Shown here in pieces: positions 1 to 13,520 of a stretch of 64,000 nucleotides of DNA. Source of the DNA: Cadophora sp. MPI-SDFR-AT-0126 (lineage: Eukaryota > Ascomycota > Leotiomycetes > Helotiales > Ploettnerulaceae); contig JAGMVK010000012.1 in the NCBI GenBank assembly GCA_020747065.1, positions 372,001 to 436,000 of the forward strand, read 5' to 3'. Numbering within the stretch: position 1 is the stretch's first letter; every line of letters starts with the position of its first letter. The position numbers and the translations under genes were made by a program. The notes below the pieces were generated by a model, which was not told where the DNA came from, searched no databases, and saw only the letters and a list, made by a program, of their open reading frames with translations.

Positions 1-449
1 AGAGAATTTAGCTTACAGAAATCCAATATGGGTTCGTAGACAGGATTCCAAGGCACAGGGTAAGAACTGAAAGGGTCCACTCTCATCCCACGGAAGGCGG
101 TATCCGGCTGGTAGGCAACATTCCACTCAGTGACCCAGTCTGGCTTCTCTTCTGCCGGAGTTGTCTGAGCCGTAGATGTCGATTCTGAAATCGTCGACTG
201 GCTGGACTCGTGCTTGAGCATCACGGGAGACGGAATCGGATCTCTCCGCTTCCAACCCCGCCTTCTGGTAACGCCCATCTCAGCCTCATCATTGTCGTTT
301 TTGTGATGCTGGTAATAAGCCACTGCAGACCTGACCTGTCTCTTCTTGGACCGAGATTTGGTTTCCTTGGGATCGTTGATAGTAATGAAGCTGTAGGTCG
401 GTGGCTTGGGCGGGGGTACGTGACGCTCTGGCGGAGCGTTGGGATCCAT
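1..449 (-). CDS. Probable fungal transcription-factor-like protein, 5' part only
   Basis: The gene starts at 449 and reads leftwards. Its first exon is 17-449 (144 codons plus one base) and ends at a GTAAGC donor at 16-11; the rest lies outside the window. The visible N-terminus is proline-rich, then has a lysine/arginine stretch around residues 31-38 and an acidic patch near 50. Around residues 125-142 it reads MRVDPFSSYPVPWNPVYEPI. The combination of a basic KKRQVRS segment and a later DPF-x-SYPVPW segment is typical of a large family of fungal proteins annotated as transcription-factor-domain proteins that lack an N-terminal zinc cluster. I infer a nuclear regulatory role from that resemblance only; no DNA-binding domain is visible in this fragment. 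Confidence 0.55.
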   Translation of the reverse strand, partial: MDPNAPPERHVPPPKPPTYSFITINDPKETKSRSKKRQVRSAVAYYQHHKNDNDEAEMGVTRRRGWKRRDPIPSPVMLKHESSQSTISESTSTAQTTPAEEKPDWVTEWNVAYQPDTAFRGMRVDPFSSYPVPWNPVYEPILDFCKLNS

Positions 450-2331
450 GTTATTGACAGGAAGAAGGAAACTCGCACGCGATATGCGAAGTTGAGAATC
501 TGCTCAATAAGCTGGCCATCGATTTTCCCGACGTATGAGCGTCTACTAACGATGATGATCGGGAAAAGAGGAAAGAGGGAAAGAGTTGGAGAGGTTGCGG
601 ATGAGGATGGGGAAGAGGATGAAGTTGAGGATGCCCGGAGGTATTCCCGAGAAGCTATAAACGGTACCTGGCGTTAAGGTTGACAGTAACAGCTGTCGGG
701 AAATTATTCTTCTGCATGCATTGTATCCTCTAGCACTAAGAACATCGGGTCTTGACCGACGCATGAAATCGTGAAGCTGCTCTGTAGTGCTGCACATACG
801 CACAATTACGCAAAAAAAGTTGCGCTTGGGTGGAAACTCAGGGTCCTCGTGTCTCTTTCGTGCCTCGTGGTGGGATCCACGAACTGTTGAAGGTGCTAGA
901 TTACACTTCGTCTTGGATGCGCATGAAACTTATTCCCTTAGAATCGTAGTGTCCCGTAGTAGTGTGAGTCTACGAGCCGAAGACAGGTCAAGGAGGCGGT
1001 GCTTAGTGCTGGAGAAGGAGGGACCTCCAGGCTATCGTTGCAGATCTTGTTGCCCCCTCCGAATTGCTGAGTAGCTCGGAGTTGTCGCTTCTCAAGGGCC
1101 TAGGTATCAAATGCAATGCGGTGCTGGACTGTATTTGTCGCTGTGAAATGAGGCTCAGGAAAGATACCGGTACCGTGAAGATGACATACATCCACATCCC
1201 GTCCGAGCCCCAAGCCCGAGGCTCGAAATGAAGAGCTGAACAAAAGAAATATGTGGAGAGAAACCCTGCCAACCAGAAGGGTCTGGCTGGGATGAGATTT
1301 TCGGGGCCGTTATCATGCAGATCTTAGCTTCAGCATCGTCATAACTAACCGCGAAAGTCTAGAAATCGATACTGTACTACATCTTTACTACTCTACGGAC
1401 TTGCTCGCCTTTGAACAGCGATAGAGAGAGGGGAAGAGAGCGCAGAATTCTAGGTGAGCTCGCGGGGCAGGTTGAATTAGCCGTCAAGTTTCTAATCAAC
1501 CTTGATAGTTGCAGCAAGCTGCGTTTTTTAACAAAATTTTACGTGGAGGCAAATCAGGAGACATCTGGCTTGCCTCCACAGAGGTTGCCCCAATTTTTTT
1601 GTATTCCGATCCGGGCCATGGTGGGGGACAAAAGGGCCGTACCTGCTGCTAGAAATGCATCTAGGAGTTTAGGAATATAAAAAGGAATAATGACGCGATG
1701 GCCGAACGGCGTACGGGGCGTTCATAGTTCCAAAGTCTAAGCAGTCCCCTGCGCGTGCATCAGATCTCTCGACAGTCTTTAGATCTGGCTACCACCAGTC
1801 GACAGCGAATCACGGAACCCGGGTTGGAACCACCACTACGAAAAGCACTAGATGTAGATAGTTTCATGCAAGATCGCAGTCCGCGGAAGGTTAAATCAGG
1901 AGATATGTGCAACTTGAATGCTACCAGCCCGTGTGCGGGCCGCAGAGGGCAATTTTGAGGCCGAGGGGCGGTCGGATCGCGATGTGCCCTGCATGGAAGT
2001 CAGACAGATGAATGCGTTGCGCTTTTTGCAGTTGCTTGAGGAAATAGCTGTGAGAGTAAGGTCGGCTGTTGCATCGTTGAAATTCTGAGATCAGTAAGTC
2101 AAGCCAAAGAAGACACGAAATGGCTAACAAGCTCGTGGCTAAGCAGAACCACGAGAAGAACTCCGAAAGAAGGTCTTAGCAAGGCTTGGAAGCTACAGTA
2201 GCCTGGTATAATATACAGGCCAGACCTTGAAGGCCGCCATACGCCGAACAATGCAACGATATCAAAGAACTTTTGTGGTATTTCCCCCATCCATACGCCA
2301 TGTTTTCCCATGCTTCATGCTTTCTTCCCAT
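450..2331. other. Intergenic region, no gene seen
   Basis: This stretch lies upstream of the leftmost gene and downstream of tuberin, so it should hold the promoter of the former and the 3' region of the latter. The open frames here are short, overlap each other on both strands and match no family I know. A tRNA-like A-box near 1697 was examined and rejected. Confidence 0.6.
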
Positions 2332-5300
2332 TTACGCCCATTTTGAAAAATCAAGAGATTCTACCAGGCTCTCTTCACCACTCACTGGACCGACCTCTGT
2401 CTCAGCCGTAGAGAGTACCGACGAACGCTGTGAGACTGGCTCAGGCGCTGCATTGGTTAGGAAATTCGCGACTGAAGATCGCCGAAGACTACTGATACTA
2501 TCGCGAATGTTGACTCCGTTGGAGGTTCCTGGAGGCGATATGGCTGTCGAACTAGGACTCTTTGGCGCGTATCTTTCTCTCATTCGATTGATAGCTTGCA
2601 ATCTACTTCGCCAGGATGAGATATGCTCTCCTCCCTCTCGATTTGACCAGACCAGCGAAAACACGGATGCGTTGAGCGCCAGTAGACGAATGAATCCAGG
2701 CAGGGCTGCTAGGCTCATGATTTTGGTCTCTGCGGCGGGTGATATCTCTGGGAAACCTGGTTTGCTCATGACCTGCACTTTATAAAACGCATCGTGAGCG
2801 TGCATTTTAGACCTGAATCGCGTTGCAACGAATGATGCCCGAGATTCTGGTGTGATGACTATATTCACATAGTTGAATTGCGACGGAAAAGTGTCGAAGC
2901 GGAATGGAAGTCCGGAGTTGTTGAAGATGATGTTGACGAAGTCGTTTCCAATGTGGCGTTTCTTACCAATGCATTGGGGGTCTCTATCCAAATTTGTTGG
3001 CATTTGCGTCGTTACATGGAAAACTATCTCTGTGACTCGGTCACGCCAACAGAAGGTGTATTTCCCATCGGAATCGTACTCCTTGTCTAGTCCTTGAGTA
3101 TTGAATTTGGCACCTTGCAACTTGGTGAGCGTACCAAGCCGTGACAGAAACTCGGTGTAGTCGCTACTGCCCTGTATGTTGGCAAGAATTTCGACCTCGT
3201 TAGTTTGGTTCTCGCCAATGTATATTACACCCACTTTGTGGCCATCCACAGTAAACAGTCGGTTGAATCCCTGGACGGCACGCTCCATGTCTTCGTTATT
3301 AGGTAACGGGATTGGACGTGTAGCATCACCCATCTGAGGAATTGACGCTGAAAGTTGAAGCAGAAGATGGCTTGGTAACTTGACATTGTCGTCCGAGAGG
3401 CGTCCATCCTTCATGACATCGGCGAGACCCGGATCCTGATGAGGGGGCGGCCTAATAAACTTCTCCTGAATAATATAGCACGATGTACCGGAAGGCTGGC
3501 GCTTAGTGATTTGAGCCCAGTCACCCCGGGTTGCTTGCTCGACAGTGATCAAACTATTCCCGATGATCCACCGTTTCTTTTGAATCTCACCAAAGACCTC
3601 TTCGGTAAAGGAAGGATCGGCGTCAGACTCATCAACATCCGCATAAGCCACTCTTTGCATAAAGTCCAGGGTGACCTGAGCTTGCTCGTCGATTCTTTCC
3701 TTTCCGTTTATATCGGTTGAGACAAGATTCCTGGCAATCCAGCTGACTTGCCCTGCGCGATCTGGGAGTTTCAGAGCAAGGAACCAGAAAATGATGACAT
3801 GATACGCTAATGCATATACATACTGAGGGAGGTCATCTGATGTATTTGGCTCGAAGTTGCTCTCTGCAGTCCTAGAATCTGGCTGCCCTCGAGCATCAGG
3901 CGATGCTGTGGAGTTCCGACCGAGGGGATTGCTGTTGCGATTACTGGTATCCTTTGCCTGCTGGTCACGAACATATTGAAGATATCGAAAGCAGATGGCA
4001 AATACTATGCGGTACTCCTCCTCTCGGAAATTCACATAGAGATCCGGCATTCTTGCTAGACATGCCAAGAACTCGAGGATATGGATGGCTACATGACTCT
4101 GGGTAATGATCTGCGACATTTTCTGAAGAATGTGCACAAGAGATTTGCTGGTTGATCCAGGAAGCTCATGGCAGCAGATTGATAGTGCATGGATACAGCA
4201 CTTTGAGGTCTTCTCGCCGACACCTTGTAGGAACGTCCGAACAATCTCGTCTTGGTCCACCTTGGAGAAGTGGCGGTGATAACTCATAACCATGTTCAAG
4301 ATCTGGAAAATGCAGATGGCGACATCTGCTTTTCGCAGACCGGATGACAGAGGCGGGTCGAAGTAGGTGCTGTTCTTGATCTGATCACAAAGCAGCTCTC
4401 TCAGAGTCCGAATTTGGGGAATAGCGCTAACAAACAGAGCTTGGTTTGTCAATTGCGAAGCCAAGTGAACGAGGATATAGCTGTAAACCTCCCAGTCACA
4501 GCCGTTCTTCATTAGACTAATGATTGTCTCAAGGTAGAGACCAACGTTTAGAGCTGTCTGGGAACCGGTGCCTGAAAATGCTTCCTTTTCGGCAGTCTTT
4601 TCCAGATTATGAGACTCGGCATCATCTGTCTCTGCGCTAGAGTCTCCAATTTTCTGGGACTCTGCACCCAGCCATGATTTCAATTCTGAACTAGCTTTCC
4701 CAGACGCTTGCTCGGGCAACGCATCCTGATCGGGACACATCCACATCTGAGGATGCTGGCGTTGCATTGTTCTCGTAAGACCGCTGGCAGACCGAATCGG
4801 CTGTCGACTTGCTGGATGACCTTGTCCAACCGATGTGCTCCTTAATATACGAGAGCTGTCTTCAGCTCGAGACGAGCGTTGTTGCTGGGCAGCTTCATCG
4901 ATAGCCTGTTTCCTCGCAAGGGAGGCAGCAGTCCGGTAGAGAGTGGCTGCCAGTCCGTCAGATTCCGTGAACGGGGTGAGAAATATGCCGTTCGCCCAGT
5001 CAGCCCGTAATCGAGAGAGCATTTTCAATGCGGAGATGCGTGCGTCAGTCTCGCATTCGTGAGATTTCGAGATCCAAAGAAGTTCATTATAGATGCGTAG
5101 AGCCTTGGCACTCGAACTGTCCATAGTCCTCATGAAAATCAGAATGAGGCCTCTTGTGACGACATTTGACGGGGTATGGACCAAAGTGCTTGAGATGGTC
5201 GATGATGTAGGCCTGCTGGAGTTCATCAATCCTTGTCTGGAGCTGGGAGGAGATCCTAGTGGAGATTGCAAGCGGTCGCTCGTAATGCTTCCCCGGATGG

Positions 5301-7224
5301 CGTCCACTACGTAGTTGAATAGCATGTCATCAGCCTTGTCCGCAACAGTCACTACGAAAGCAACAACTTTTTGCAAAACTGCTATGTCCTTCTCATCTCC
5401 GATGTCATCGAGAATAGACATAACGAAAACTTGCACTGTGTCCGGATCCTCGTGCTCATCCATCATCTCGATCACCTCGAAAACATCAGTGATAGTTTTA
5501 AGTGCATGAAGCCGGATATGAGTTGGCTGAGATCGGTCCGTGAAGAACGCCGAAAGTATCATCTTGGTGTTTTCCTTCCAATCCAAGTCCGAGGGGTAGC
5601 AATAGCGGTATTCCATGTAGTGGTCAATGACCAGCTTTGCGCATGATTCCGGTAGATGTTGGTGGACGGTGACGAAGAACTTGATGCAGTCCTCTTTTTG
5701 AAAGAAATCGATAGTTGAGAATTTGATAAGAAGTTCCTCGATACGCAGAATAATGCTATACAGGGTCTGCGCCATGCTAGTGGCCAAACTTTGCTCGCTC
5801 GTATCTTCCTTGGCTAATGGACTGTTTACACGAGACCGGCTCGTAAGTTGACGGCCATCCGGGGTTTCTAGTGTTCGCTGTGCACATTTTGTGACCACAT
5901 CGAACATCAGCGACCAATCCTCTTCCATCACATTCACCTTAACCTCTTCACTGTCATCGCTGAACAGTGACAGAATCAAGCGTAGTACGTCGTTCTCAAC
6001 CTTTGTGTGCTCAACCTCCACAACCTTTTCGAGCGCGGCGATAAGCAAAGTAAACGGAACAAGAGGATATCCATTCTCTCCGTCCTTGGCAAAAAGCTTT
6101 TCTAGAACAGACAACGCTCCTCGAATTTCGCGGACCGTTTGTTTGCCATTCGAAGCATCGATGGGTGGTTCTTGAAGAATGTTCAGGAGAATTCTGACCG
6201 TTTTCTGACCATTATGGGATTTACATAGATTGCCGATAGAGCGCCATGCATCGGGTTGCACGTCGGTAACAAGGCAATGGATAGAGCAGAGAACCTTGAC
6301 ACATTCCAAGAGTTTCGTGCCTGGGATATCACCGTAAGTAACGATTGCGTTGATAACGTTAATGCAGGCTTTCAGATCTCCTGACAGTGGCGTGTTCACA
6401 CATATGTAGAGAACAACATCGATGAGGTCGCCAGTAGTCTCCTCACTCGATACACTAAAGCTGAACTTGATGACATCCACGATAAAAGCGAAAAGGAGGG
6501 ACAAGTTGGTCTCCTCGCCGAGAGGAGCTTTGCTCTTGGAATTCCTATTTTGACGACCTGCCTCTCGTCTGGCAGCTGAAGTCACAGTGAAGTTGTGTTT
6601 CAGCCAGGATGTCAAGAGAGGTAGGGTCTCGTAATGAAAACCTGCAAGATCCTTTCCATTTTTCGCTAATTCAATCAAGGACGCAAGCTGGAGGTGGAAA
6701 TCTTCGGCATTTGCGGGAGCTGTGAGAACTCGGAAATAGAACAGCCGTTCTGGATCCGTCGAGATGGTTTGTTGAACACAAGCAGTCAAAAGTTCGAATC
6801 CAGCGATCCGAGCCTCTCGTGGATTCTTCGATTCGATAAGATCCTGACCCTGCTTGAATATACTCGTCACCTAGACCGTTCGTCAGCCACTTTCCTTTAT
6901 CCTTCGCTCCATGTTACATACTCCTGTCAGCGGGTAATCTTGTACGGCGTGACGGAGAGCCTCTGCCGCCACGAGGCGTTCTGCCAAAGGATTTCCATGC
7001 TTTAGTTGTGTATACAGGTGTTCATAATCGGGCGGTCCACCATAAGTTGCCGGTTGCACGTAAAGGGCTGGAGGAAGATTGTTTGTGCCATTTAAAGATG
7101 TCGGAGAGTTGGGGTTGGGGTTCTTCGTCGACCTGCTTCCTGTCAAGCTCTTGAAGACACTGGCAAAGCCGCTTGTAGATTTCGGCTCTGGCGTCTGGGC
7201 TACGTCTCCAGCCGCCGGAGACAT
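2332..7224 (-). CDS. tsc2: Tuberin (TSC2) homologue, Rheb GTPase-activating protein
   Basis: Two exons, 7224-6922 and 6870-2332, joined across a 51-nt intron (GTATGT donor, CTAG acceptor, phase 0), give about 1613 aa. This is the size range of fungal tuberins. The N-terminal two thirds are alpha-helical repeat sequence. The C-terminal part (about residues 1290-1500) is the Rap/Ran-GAP domain, recognisable by YTFCWRDRVTEIVFHV, then RHIGNDFVNIIFNNSG near residue 1405. The Asn of GNDF is the catalytic asparagine thumb in this family. With hamartin (TSC1, not in this window) tuberin stimulates GTP hydrolysis on Rheb and so restrains TORC1. A low-complexity Ser/Arg-rich linker lies around residues 750-850. 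No frameshift or missing catalytic residue was seen. Identification is secure from the GAP domain and length. Confidence 0.93.
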
Positions 7225-9828
7225 AGAAACTTGAGGTTGTAGTACCAGATAATGTGGCAGTTCTGTTTTAAAGCAAAGTCAGCTGGAGTTGCTATATTTT
7301 TTCCACGTCCTTGTGTTGGAAGGGTGGTGGAGCATGAGGGGTCAGTCGAGTTGTGCTCAAGAACTATCTGCGTAGCAGAAATGTCGAATTTGTGATTCGG
7401 AGAGCTTAGAGGAAGCAGGAGGTGTCTAATAGTATCCCAACTTACATACAGCCCAGCACACATACGTGTGCCTGTAAGACGAATCCAGCACTGCTCACAG
7501 TAGCATGTCAAAGAGGTGCAGATAAGGCCTCAGACAAGTTGACTGCCACGATGTTAGGCTATTTCGAATGCCGCAGTTCCATGAATGTGAAGTCTAAGTC
7601 TGATCTGGCCACTCGATCTGCTATGGGGGCAGGGAAATCGGCGAGGATGAGCGTCGGAGAAGGGTGAGACGTTGTTGCAGGAAGATAGCAATTGTCTTTC
7701 AGGTGAGCTTGCTTCGAATGGGTCAGCTGGCAGCAAGATCCCTGCCTGCCCAGCTAGTTAGGCGACCCCTCAATGTCGCCAGGCGATCTGGACACTCTGG
7801 AAAAATTGGAAAATCGAAAAGGCAAGTTTCTGGGACACTGCATAATGGCAAGCTTTCTAGAATCTAATCTGGTCGAATTTGCAACTCCTCTTCGGCTTGC
7901 AGCGGTTATCTTCTGTCCCTGTTTTCTGTACTGTACTGTACCCCCTGCCCTGCACCGGCCAAACACATATTTTCTCCCCGAGGATCCACCTCTTAAAGAT
8001 CCTGTTCCATGATTGGTGCGATAACGAGGCGGGACGGATCTGTCTCCTGACGGGAGCCTCAAAGTATGACGGTGTCGGTCCACTCCGGCTCAGCAAGACA
8101 TTACTTCACTTTCGAGTGAAAAGTCTCAAGACAATTTCAGACATCGACTTCAGATATGTTAATTAGTACTAGTGGAGACCTTCATATTCATTTTGTTTCT
8201 CTAGTACTTGCTTTTATCCCCATGCCCCTGCGCTCGATCAAAAGTTCCCGGCCTGGTTCAGCCGCGCCAACTGAGCTAGTGAAGAATTTGATCGAAGTCT
8301 TAAAATTCCTCTCCTACTGTGGCTTGCTTATCCATTCACTGCAGCCAAAGAATATTGTCTAGAGGACCAGTGAGGGAATAGAATAATCTCGTAAGAAAGT
8401 GCAATCCGAAAACTCTTTTTCTAATCATGAATCAATTCCCTTGCTCAATCTGACCCGTATTCTCCTGATCAACTACTCTATTTTTATGACTACTGTCTAC
8501 CACAAGTTATTTCCTACCTATCAATCTATCAAGACATGAAATTTACGATTGGGTGAGTAGTTCGGGTGGTGGGAAAATGCTTTCGTTGTTCTTGGAGTTC
8601 GGTGAAATCAAATCTTCGTGGCGTGCTCAAGAGAATTATTAGCTGGCTTGCTATCGCGGCCCTGGATTACGAAGATGAAACATGTCATAATCCTGTAAAT
8701 TTAAGATGTATCAAGATCTGCAGGAGCCGGAGTCAACGTGTGACTTCCTATAGACTCACGATCCTGCCGAGGAAGGATTGAATCAGGCAATCTCTGCTTC
8801 CAGGCCAGCCATACTAGCGAAAGAGAGACATCTGCCAGAAGCCAGAATGCTTTTGTGCTTGATTGCCCCAGCCGTGATACCCGCCATTTTGACTCAAATT
8901 GTAAAGCTAGATTCGTGTTGATGTAGTAAAGTGACTAGTTGATGTTAAGTGTTGTTTGTCTCTGTACTCACTGAAGGAGAATACTGTATACAAGATAAAT
9001 ATCACATGGGGATATCGTTCGCATGCTCAAGACTGCCGATAAATTAAACACGTCGGCAGGGATTTCCCGCTAGAAGTATCGACGATACATTTGAATTGTC
9101 AGATACAACCCAAGATGGACGCTGGTAAATTATTTTCTACGAAGCACCATGCGCAGTTGAAGGGAGGATTCACTGATGCAAGTGGATCAGTAGTGTTTAG
9201 TAACTTAGCTCTGATAGGTATCAGCTGTGAAGCTGAATAACAACAGAAATGAAAAGAAATTTGGATTTTCGGTCGATGACTGCTGTCATATTTTAAATGG
9301 AGCAAGAGGACAACGAGAAAGCAAGCTCAAGGGATTTTGACAGGAATCACTTGTACAGAGTTCACAATAGGAGCCCTTGTAGCAAGAGCGACTTTTTCAT
9401 GGGGAAGAAGCAACACATAGCGAGAATAATAGTATCATTGAAGGACGCAGGATGATTTTATGAACGATATGTCAGACATTTTGCCGTTTTCTGTCCGAGT
9501 CGCTCGATGTAAGGCCCGGATGGTAGATCTCGATATTTCAATCAGATGAACTACGCCTAGAGTCCTTGGTAATTATCAGAGATATGGCCTAATGTCGTAT
9601 GCCTGACAAATGAATTTGAGAAGAAAAATGTTTTGATGATGGTGGACCCGCAGAGCTGTCCGAGTCGTTGGAGTCAAGTGTCCGGTCATGTGATGTGAAT
9701 CGACCGCCAATCAAAGTTTCTCGCGTAGAGAGTGGATCCGCTCAAGTTGGCCGCACACATCTCAAAGTCGTGGACGGAATTTCGCGACCTCAACACCACA
9801 GCAATTCGAGTCGACCACCACCGCCACC
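7225..9828. other. Intergenic region between tuberin and uL2, no gene seen
   Basis: About 2.6 kb separates two divergently transcribed genes, tuberin to the left and uL2 to the right, so both promoters are here. Only short overlapping open frames occur, none with splice-joined family similarity. The bases just before 9829 form a strong start context (CCGCCACCATGG). I see no RNA gene or mobile element. Confidence 0.6.
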
Positions 9829-11068
9829 ATGGGAAGGTAAGCTCTTCCTCGCCCCGAACTGCCAATGTTTTATCGAGAATTGGATATCCCAGATTCTGCG
9901 ATTCTCCGAACGGCCCGTCCTTCCTGGAATCCGACTGCTAACGTTGTCGGCGCACAGGGTCATTCGAAATCAGAGAAAGGGCCGTGGCTCGATCTTTACA
10001 GCACACACCAGATTGAGAAAGGGTGCAGCTCAATTCCGCCAGCTTGATTATTCGGAGGCTCACGGTTACATTCGAGGGTACGTTCGAGAAGTTTTTGGGA
10101 GATCTGATTGCCTTCACCTCACCCAACGATTACCACCACCCAACCATTCTACGCATATCCTCAAACATGGCTAACAACAGTAAAGTGTCGTGAAGGAGAT
10201 TATTCATGATCCTGGAAGAGGAGCTCCGTAAGTTTTGCCGAATCTTTACTCCAATTTCGCTCCTTCGATTTCCTATACTCCGGACCAGAGGCTGACAGTT
10301 ACAATTTTAGGCTCGCCCGTGTCGTTTTCCGTGATCCATACCGATTCAAGCTTCACACCGAGACTTTCATCGCCAACGAGGGAATGTGAGTTACACCTGG
10401 GAAACAAGTTGGGAGAGTTGGAAGGAGTGTGGGCTAATACCGGACAGGTATACTGGTCAATTCATCTACGCCGGAAAGAACGCTGCCCTGACCATCGGAA
10501 ATGTCCTTCCCCTCGCCAGCATCCCTGAAGGAACCGTTATCTCAAACGTTGAGAGCAAGGTTGGAGACCGTGGTTCATTGGGACGCACTTCCGGAAACTA
10601 CGTTACCGTCATCGGCCACAACCCAGATGAGGGCAAGACCCGTGTCAAGCTCCCATCCGGTGCTAAGAAGGTCATTGCAAGCAATGCTCGTGGTATGATT
10701 GGTATTGTTGCAGGTGGTGGACGTACCGACAAACCATTGATGAGTATGAGAAGACGTATATCTCTGGCCTAGAACATTTCTAATATCTGTACAGAGGCAT
10801 CGCGTGCTAAGCATAAGTTTGCTGTCAAGCGCAACTCCTGGCCAAAGACTCGTGGTGTTGCCATGAACCCCGTCGACCATCCTCACGGAGTACGTACATT
10901 CGGAACTGGACCCAGAACATATATGCTAACAAGTAACAGGGTGGTAACCATCAACATATTGGTAAGGCCTCGACTATCTCAAGATACGCCGTCCAAGGTC
11001 AAAAGGCTGGTCTTATCGCTGCTCGGAGAACTGGTCTGTTGCGTGGTACTCAAAAGGTCAAGGACTAG
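9829..11068 (+). CDS. RPL2: 60S ribosomal protein uL2 (L2/L8)
   Basis: Seven exons: 9829-9836, 9958-10077, 10186-10227, 10311-10385, 10448-10743, 10795-10889 and 10940-11068, totalling 765 nt or 254 aa, the normal length of eukaryotic uL2. The protein opens [20 protein letters not shown] and carries the family hallmarks [32 protein letters not shown], and [15 protein letters not shown] near the C-terminus. The last contains the conserved histidine region that sits at the peptidyl-transferase centre. The first coding exon is only 8 nt, a common arrangement for fungal ribosomal protein genes. Exon 3 uses an AAAG acceptor rather than the nearer CAG, which would bring in a stop. The role is structural, in the large subunit of cytosolic ribosomes. 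Six introns and a strong Kozak context fit a highly expressed gene. Confidence 0.97.
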
Positions 11069-11737
11069 AGGGTTTGATCACTGGGATTGTTTTTTGCTTC
11101 GGATTTGCTGGCTTCGCAATAAATGTACCTGGAAAGAAAGGGTCATTTGCGAGAATGAAATGAATCTACAAACCATATGCCTTGCCAGAGTTGACTGTGA
11201 AGAAGTGCTCCGGCACACAGTATAAATCCTACCTCTTCAGTCAGCCCAATTCGCTCTGAGCTCAATTTCTCGAATACGGCATCAGTTTTCAGCATCCAAT
11301 ATCTTGCTTGCACTTCTCCCAAAGTTCTGCTTTGATATGAAAATTGTTGATGGTAATTATCCTTCCCGATCTCTCGAAGGAGTACGCGGTATTTGTAGTG
11401 TGCAATCTACAATTCCCATCAAGCTATTATCTCAGGAGCCTGTCCCTGGACATGATTTGTGGAGAGATTCACTAAGGATGAGTAAAGCCGTTGCTAGAAT
11501 ACCGTACAAAGGTATTCGGCCGAGGATCTTAGAGGGGAACAATTATTTCATGAGACCAGAAGAGTGAACGAATTTCGCCCTCCTGATCGAGTGTGGCGTT
11601 CCATTCAAGGGACAAGCGCCTGGCACGTCAAATCGCACCCCGCCAAACAAAACATCCACACCGACCCCACCAAATTTAAACAACTCTTCACTTATCTCTC
11701 CGAACCTCACGAACCCACCACAAAACAAGTAACAATC
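11069..11737. other. Intergenic, uL2 3' end and adenosine kinase promoter
   Basis: 669 bases between two genes on the same strand. The last 130 bases before the adenosine kinase start are C/A-rich, as is usual for promoters and leaders of well-expressed fungal genes. No gene is seen. Confidence 0.6.
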
Positions 11738-13118
11738 ATGGCTCCCAATACCGAATTCGCCCTCCTCTGCTTGGAGAACCCTCTGCTTGGTAAGTCCAAA
11801 GACTCTCTCAATTCGAAAACTCAATTGCATGCAAAGAAGCTACATTCCACTATCCCTCACTTCAACCTCAAAATGAAGGATAAATCCCCGAAACCACCAC
11901 AAAATTTCTCAACTATTCATTGGAACGTCTGAGATCAAGCACTAACCATTCTCTAGATATTCAAGCAGTAGGCGACTCTGCCCTCCTCGAAAAATACGGC
12001 CTCAAGGCCAACGACGCAATTCTCGCCGAAGAAAAGCATCTCGGCATCTACGAAGACCTCCTGAACAACTACTCAGCCAAGCTCATCGCTGGCGGTGGCG
12101 CACAGAACACCGCCCGTGGAGCACAATACATGCTTCCTCCCAACTCCGTCGTCTACCTCGGCGGTGTCGGCGACGACAAGTACGCCGCGATCCTGCACGA
12201 CGCCGTCAAGGCCGCAGGTCTGCGAGTCGAATACCGAGTTGACAAGAAGGAACCAACAGGCCGCTGCGGAGTCGTCATCACAGACCACAACCGCTCTATG
12301 GTTACGGATTTGGGAGCTGCGAATCACTATGATCTCGAGCACATGAAGAGTCCTGAGGTGTGGAAGCTCGTCGAGGGAGCAAGCACGTACTTTGTCGGTG
12401 GATACCATTTGACGGTATGCCCACCCGCCATCATGGCACTCGCTGAAGAGGCAGCTGCGAAGAACAAGGTGTTCGTGTTCTCGCTGTCTGCGCCTTTCAT
12501 TCCTCAATTTTTCAAGGATCCGCTTGATGCTACGGCACCGTACTGGGATTATGTTATTGGGAATGAGACGGAGGCGTTATCGTATGCCGAGAGCCATGGC
12601 ATCGAGAGTAAGGATATCAAGGAGATTGCTAAGGCGTTGGCGGCACTACCAAAGAAGAATGAGAAGCGTGAGAGAGTGGCTATTATTACTCAAGGTACTG
12701 AGCCTACTATTGTCAGTGTGGGTGGTAAGGAGGTTCAGGAGTTTCCTGTCCATGCTATTGACAGCAAGCTCATCAATGATACCACTGGTGCTGGTGATGC
12801 TTTCGCTGCTGGTTTCACGGCTGGCTTGGTTGCTGGAGAGAGCTTGGCTCAGTGTGTCGACCAAGGACAATGGCTGGCCAAGTTGAGCATCCAGGAGTTG
12901 GGTCCTTCGTGAGTTCATCCCTTCTCTTTCTATCTGTTCTCTACTTCACAGGCATGGCAAGGGGTATCAAATGCAATTTACTGCATTCTGGCTGGAAAGG
13001 CTATTCTCTATCTCGAGAAATATCATACCTTCCAAGAATTTGCTCCCCGAAAGATGAACTAACGAACAATTGCAGATTCCCATTCCCCAAGCAGGCCTAC
13101 AAGCCAACCACTGCGTAA
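11738..13118 (+). CDS. ADO1: Adenosine kinase
   Basis: Three exons, 11738-11789, 11957-12908 and 13076-13118, encode 348 aa, the usual length. It is a PfkB/ribokinase-family sugar kinase. The N-terminal ENPLLDIQ and the glycine-rich IAGGGAQNTARG near residue 60 form the adenosine side of the site. The C-terminal signature DTTGAGDAFAAGF contains the catalytic base Asp298. The last exon codes for FPFPKQAYKPTTA, the conserved tail of fungal adenosine kinases, and is easily missed because reading past 12908 gives an in-frame stop at once. The enzyme phosphorylates adenosine to AMP with ATP. It recycles adenosine released by S-adenosylhomocysteine hydrolase and so supports methylation. It is convergent with the EST1-like gene. 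Confidence 0.96.
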
Positions 13119-13520
13119 AAAACCCTCGATTTTTCCTTGCGTGCATTTCTTCACCTAGAGATATTAGACGGCGTTCAGCGAGGGCAAAAGGTTTCAACAA
13201 CAACCAAGGAAGCGTCTAAAATCTGGTGGAATTTTGACGTCCAAGCGTATGATGATGCAAGATGACCGATATGATCCTCCACGATCAAAGCATAGATAGC
13301 CCGCGTTGCACATGAAGAACATGAAAAGTCCTTGACATACAATACCGTTGGCCATGACTGCGTCACCGACCTGATGTGATGTGATGCCGGCATGTCTCAA
13401 TGGTATTGCCAAACATGCAAAGACCCCAGTCTTTGTATGATTATGACCACACCATAATTCAACATGACCGGTCAATGTGACTGTGACTTGTGTTATACAT
13501 TATTCATCTCCGACTTGTGC
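13119..13520. other. Convergent intergenic spacer
   Basis: 402 bases between the 3' ends of adenosine kinase and the EST1-like gene. It should hold both terminators and polyadenylation regions. No gene is seen. Confidence 0.6.

Noticed and set aside
1693..1790. tRNA-like A-box (TGGCCGAACGGC) suggesting a serine or leucine tRNA
   Set aside because: No matching B-box at a proper distance, and the 5' seven bases find no complementary acceptor strand downstream.
2281..2331. Open frame continuing about 50 codons after the tuberin stop
   Set aside because: The stop is TAA, not a leaky UGA-C, and the following residues show no coding character.
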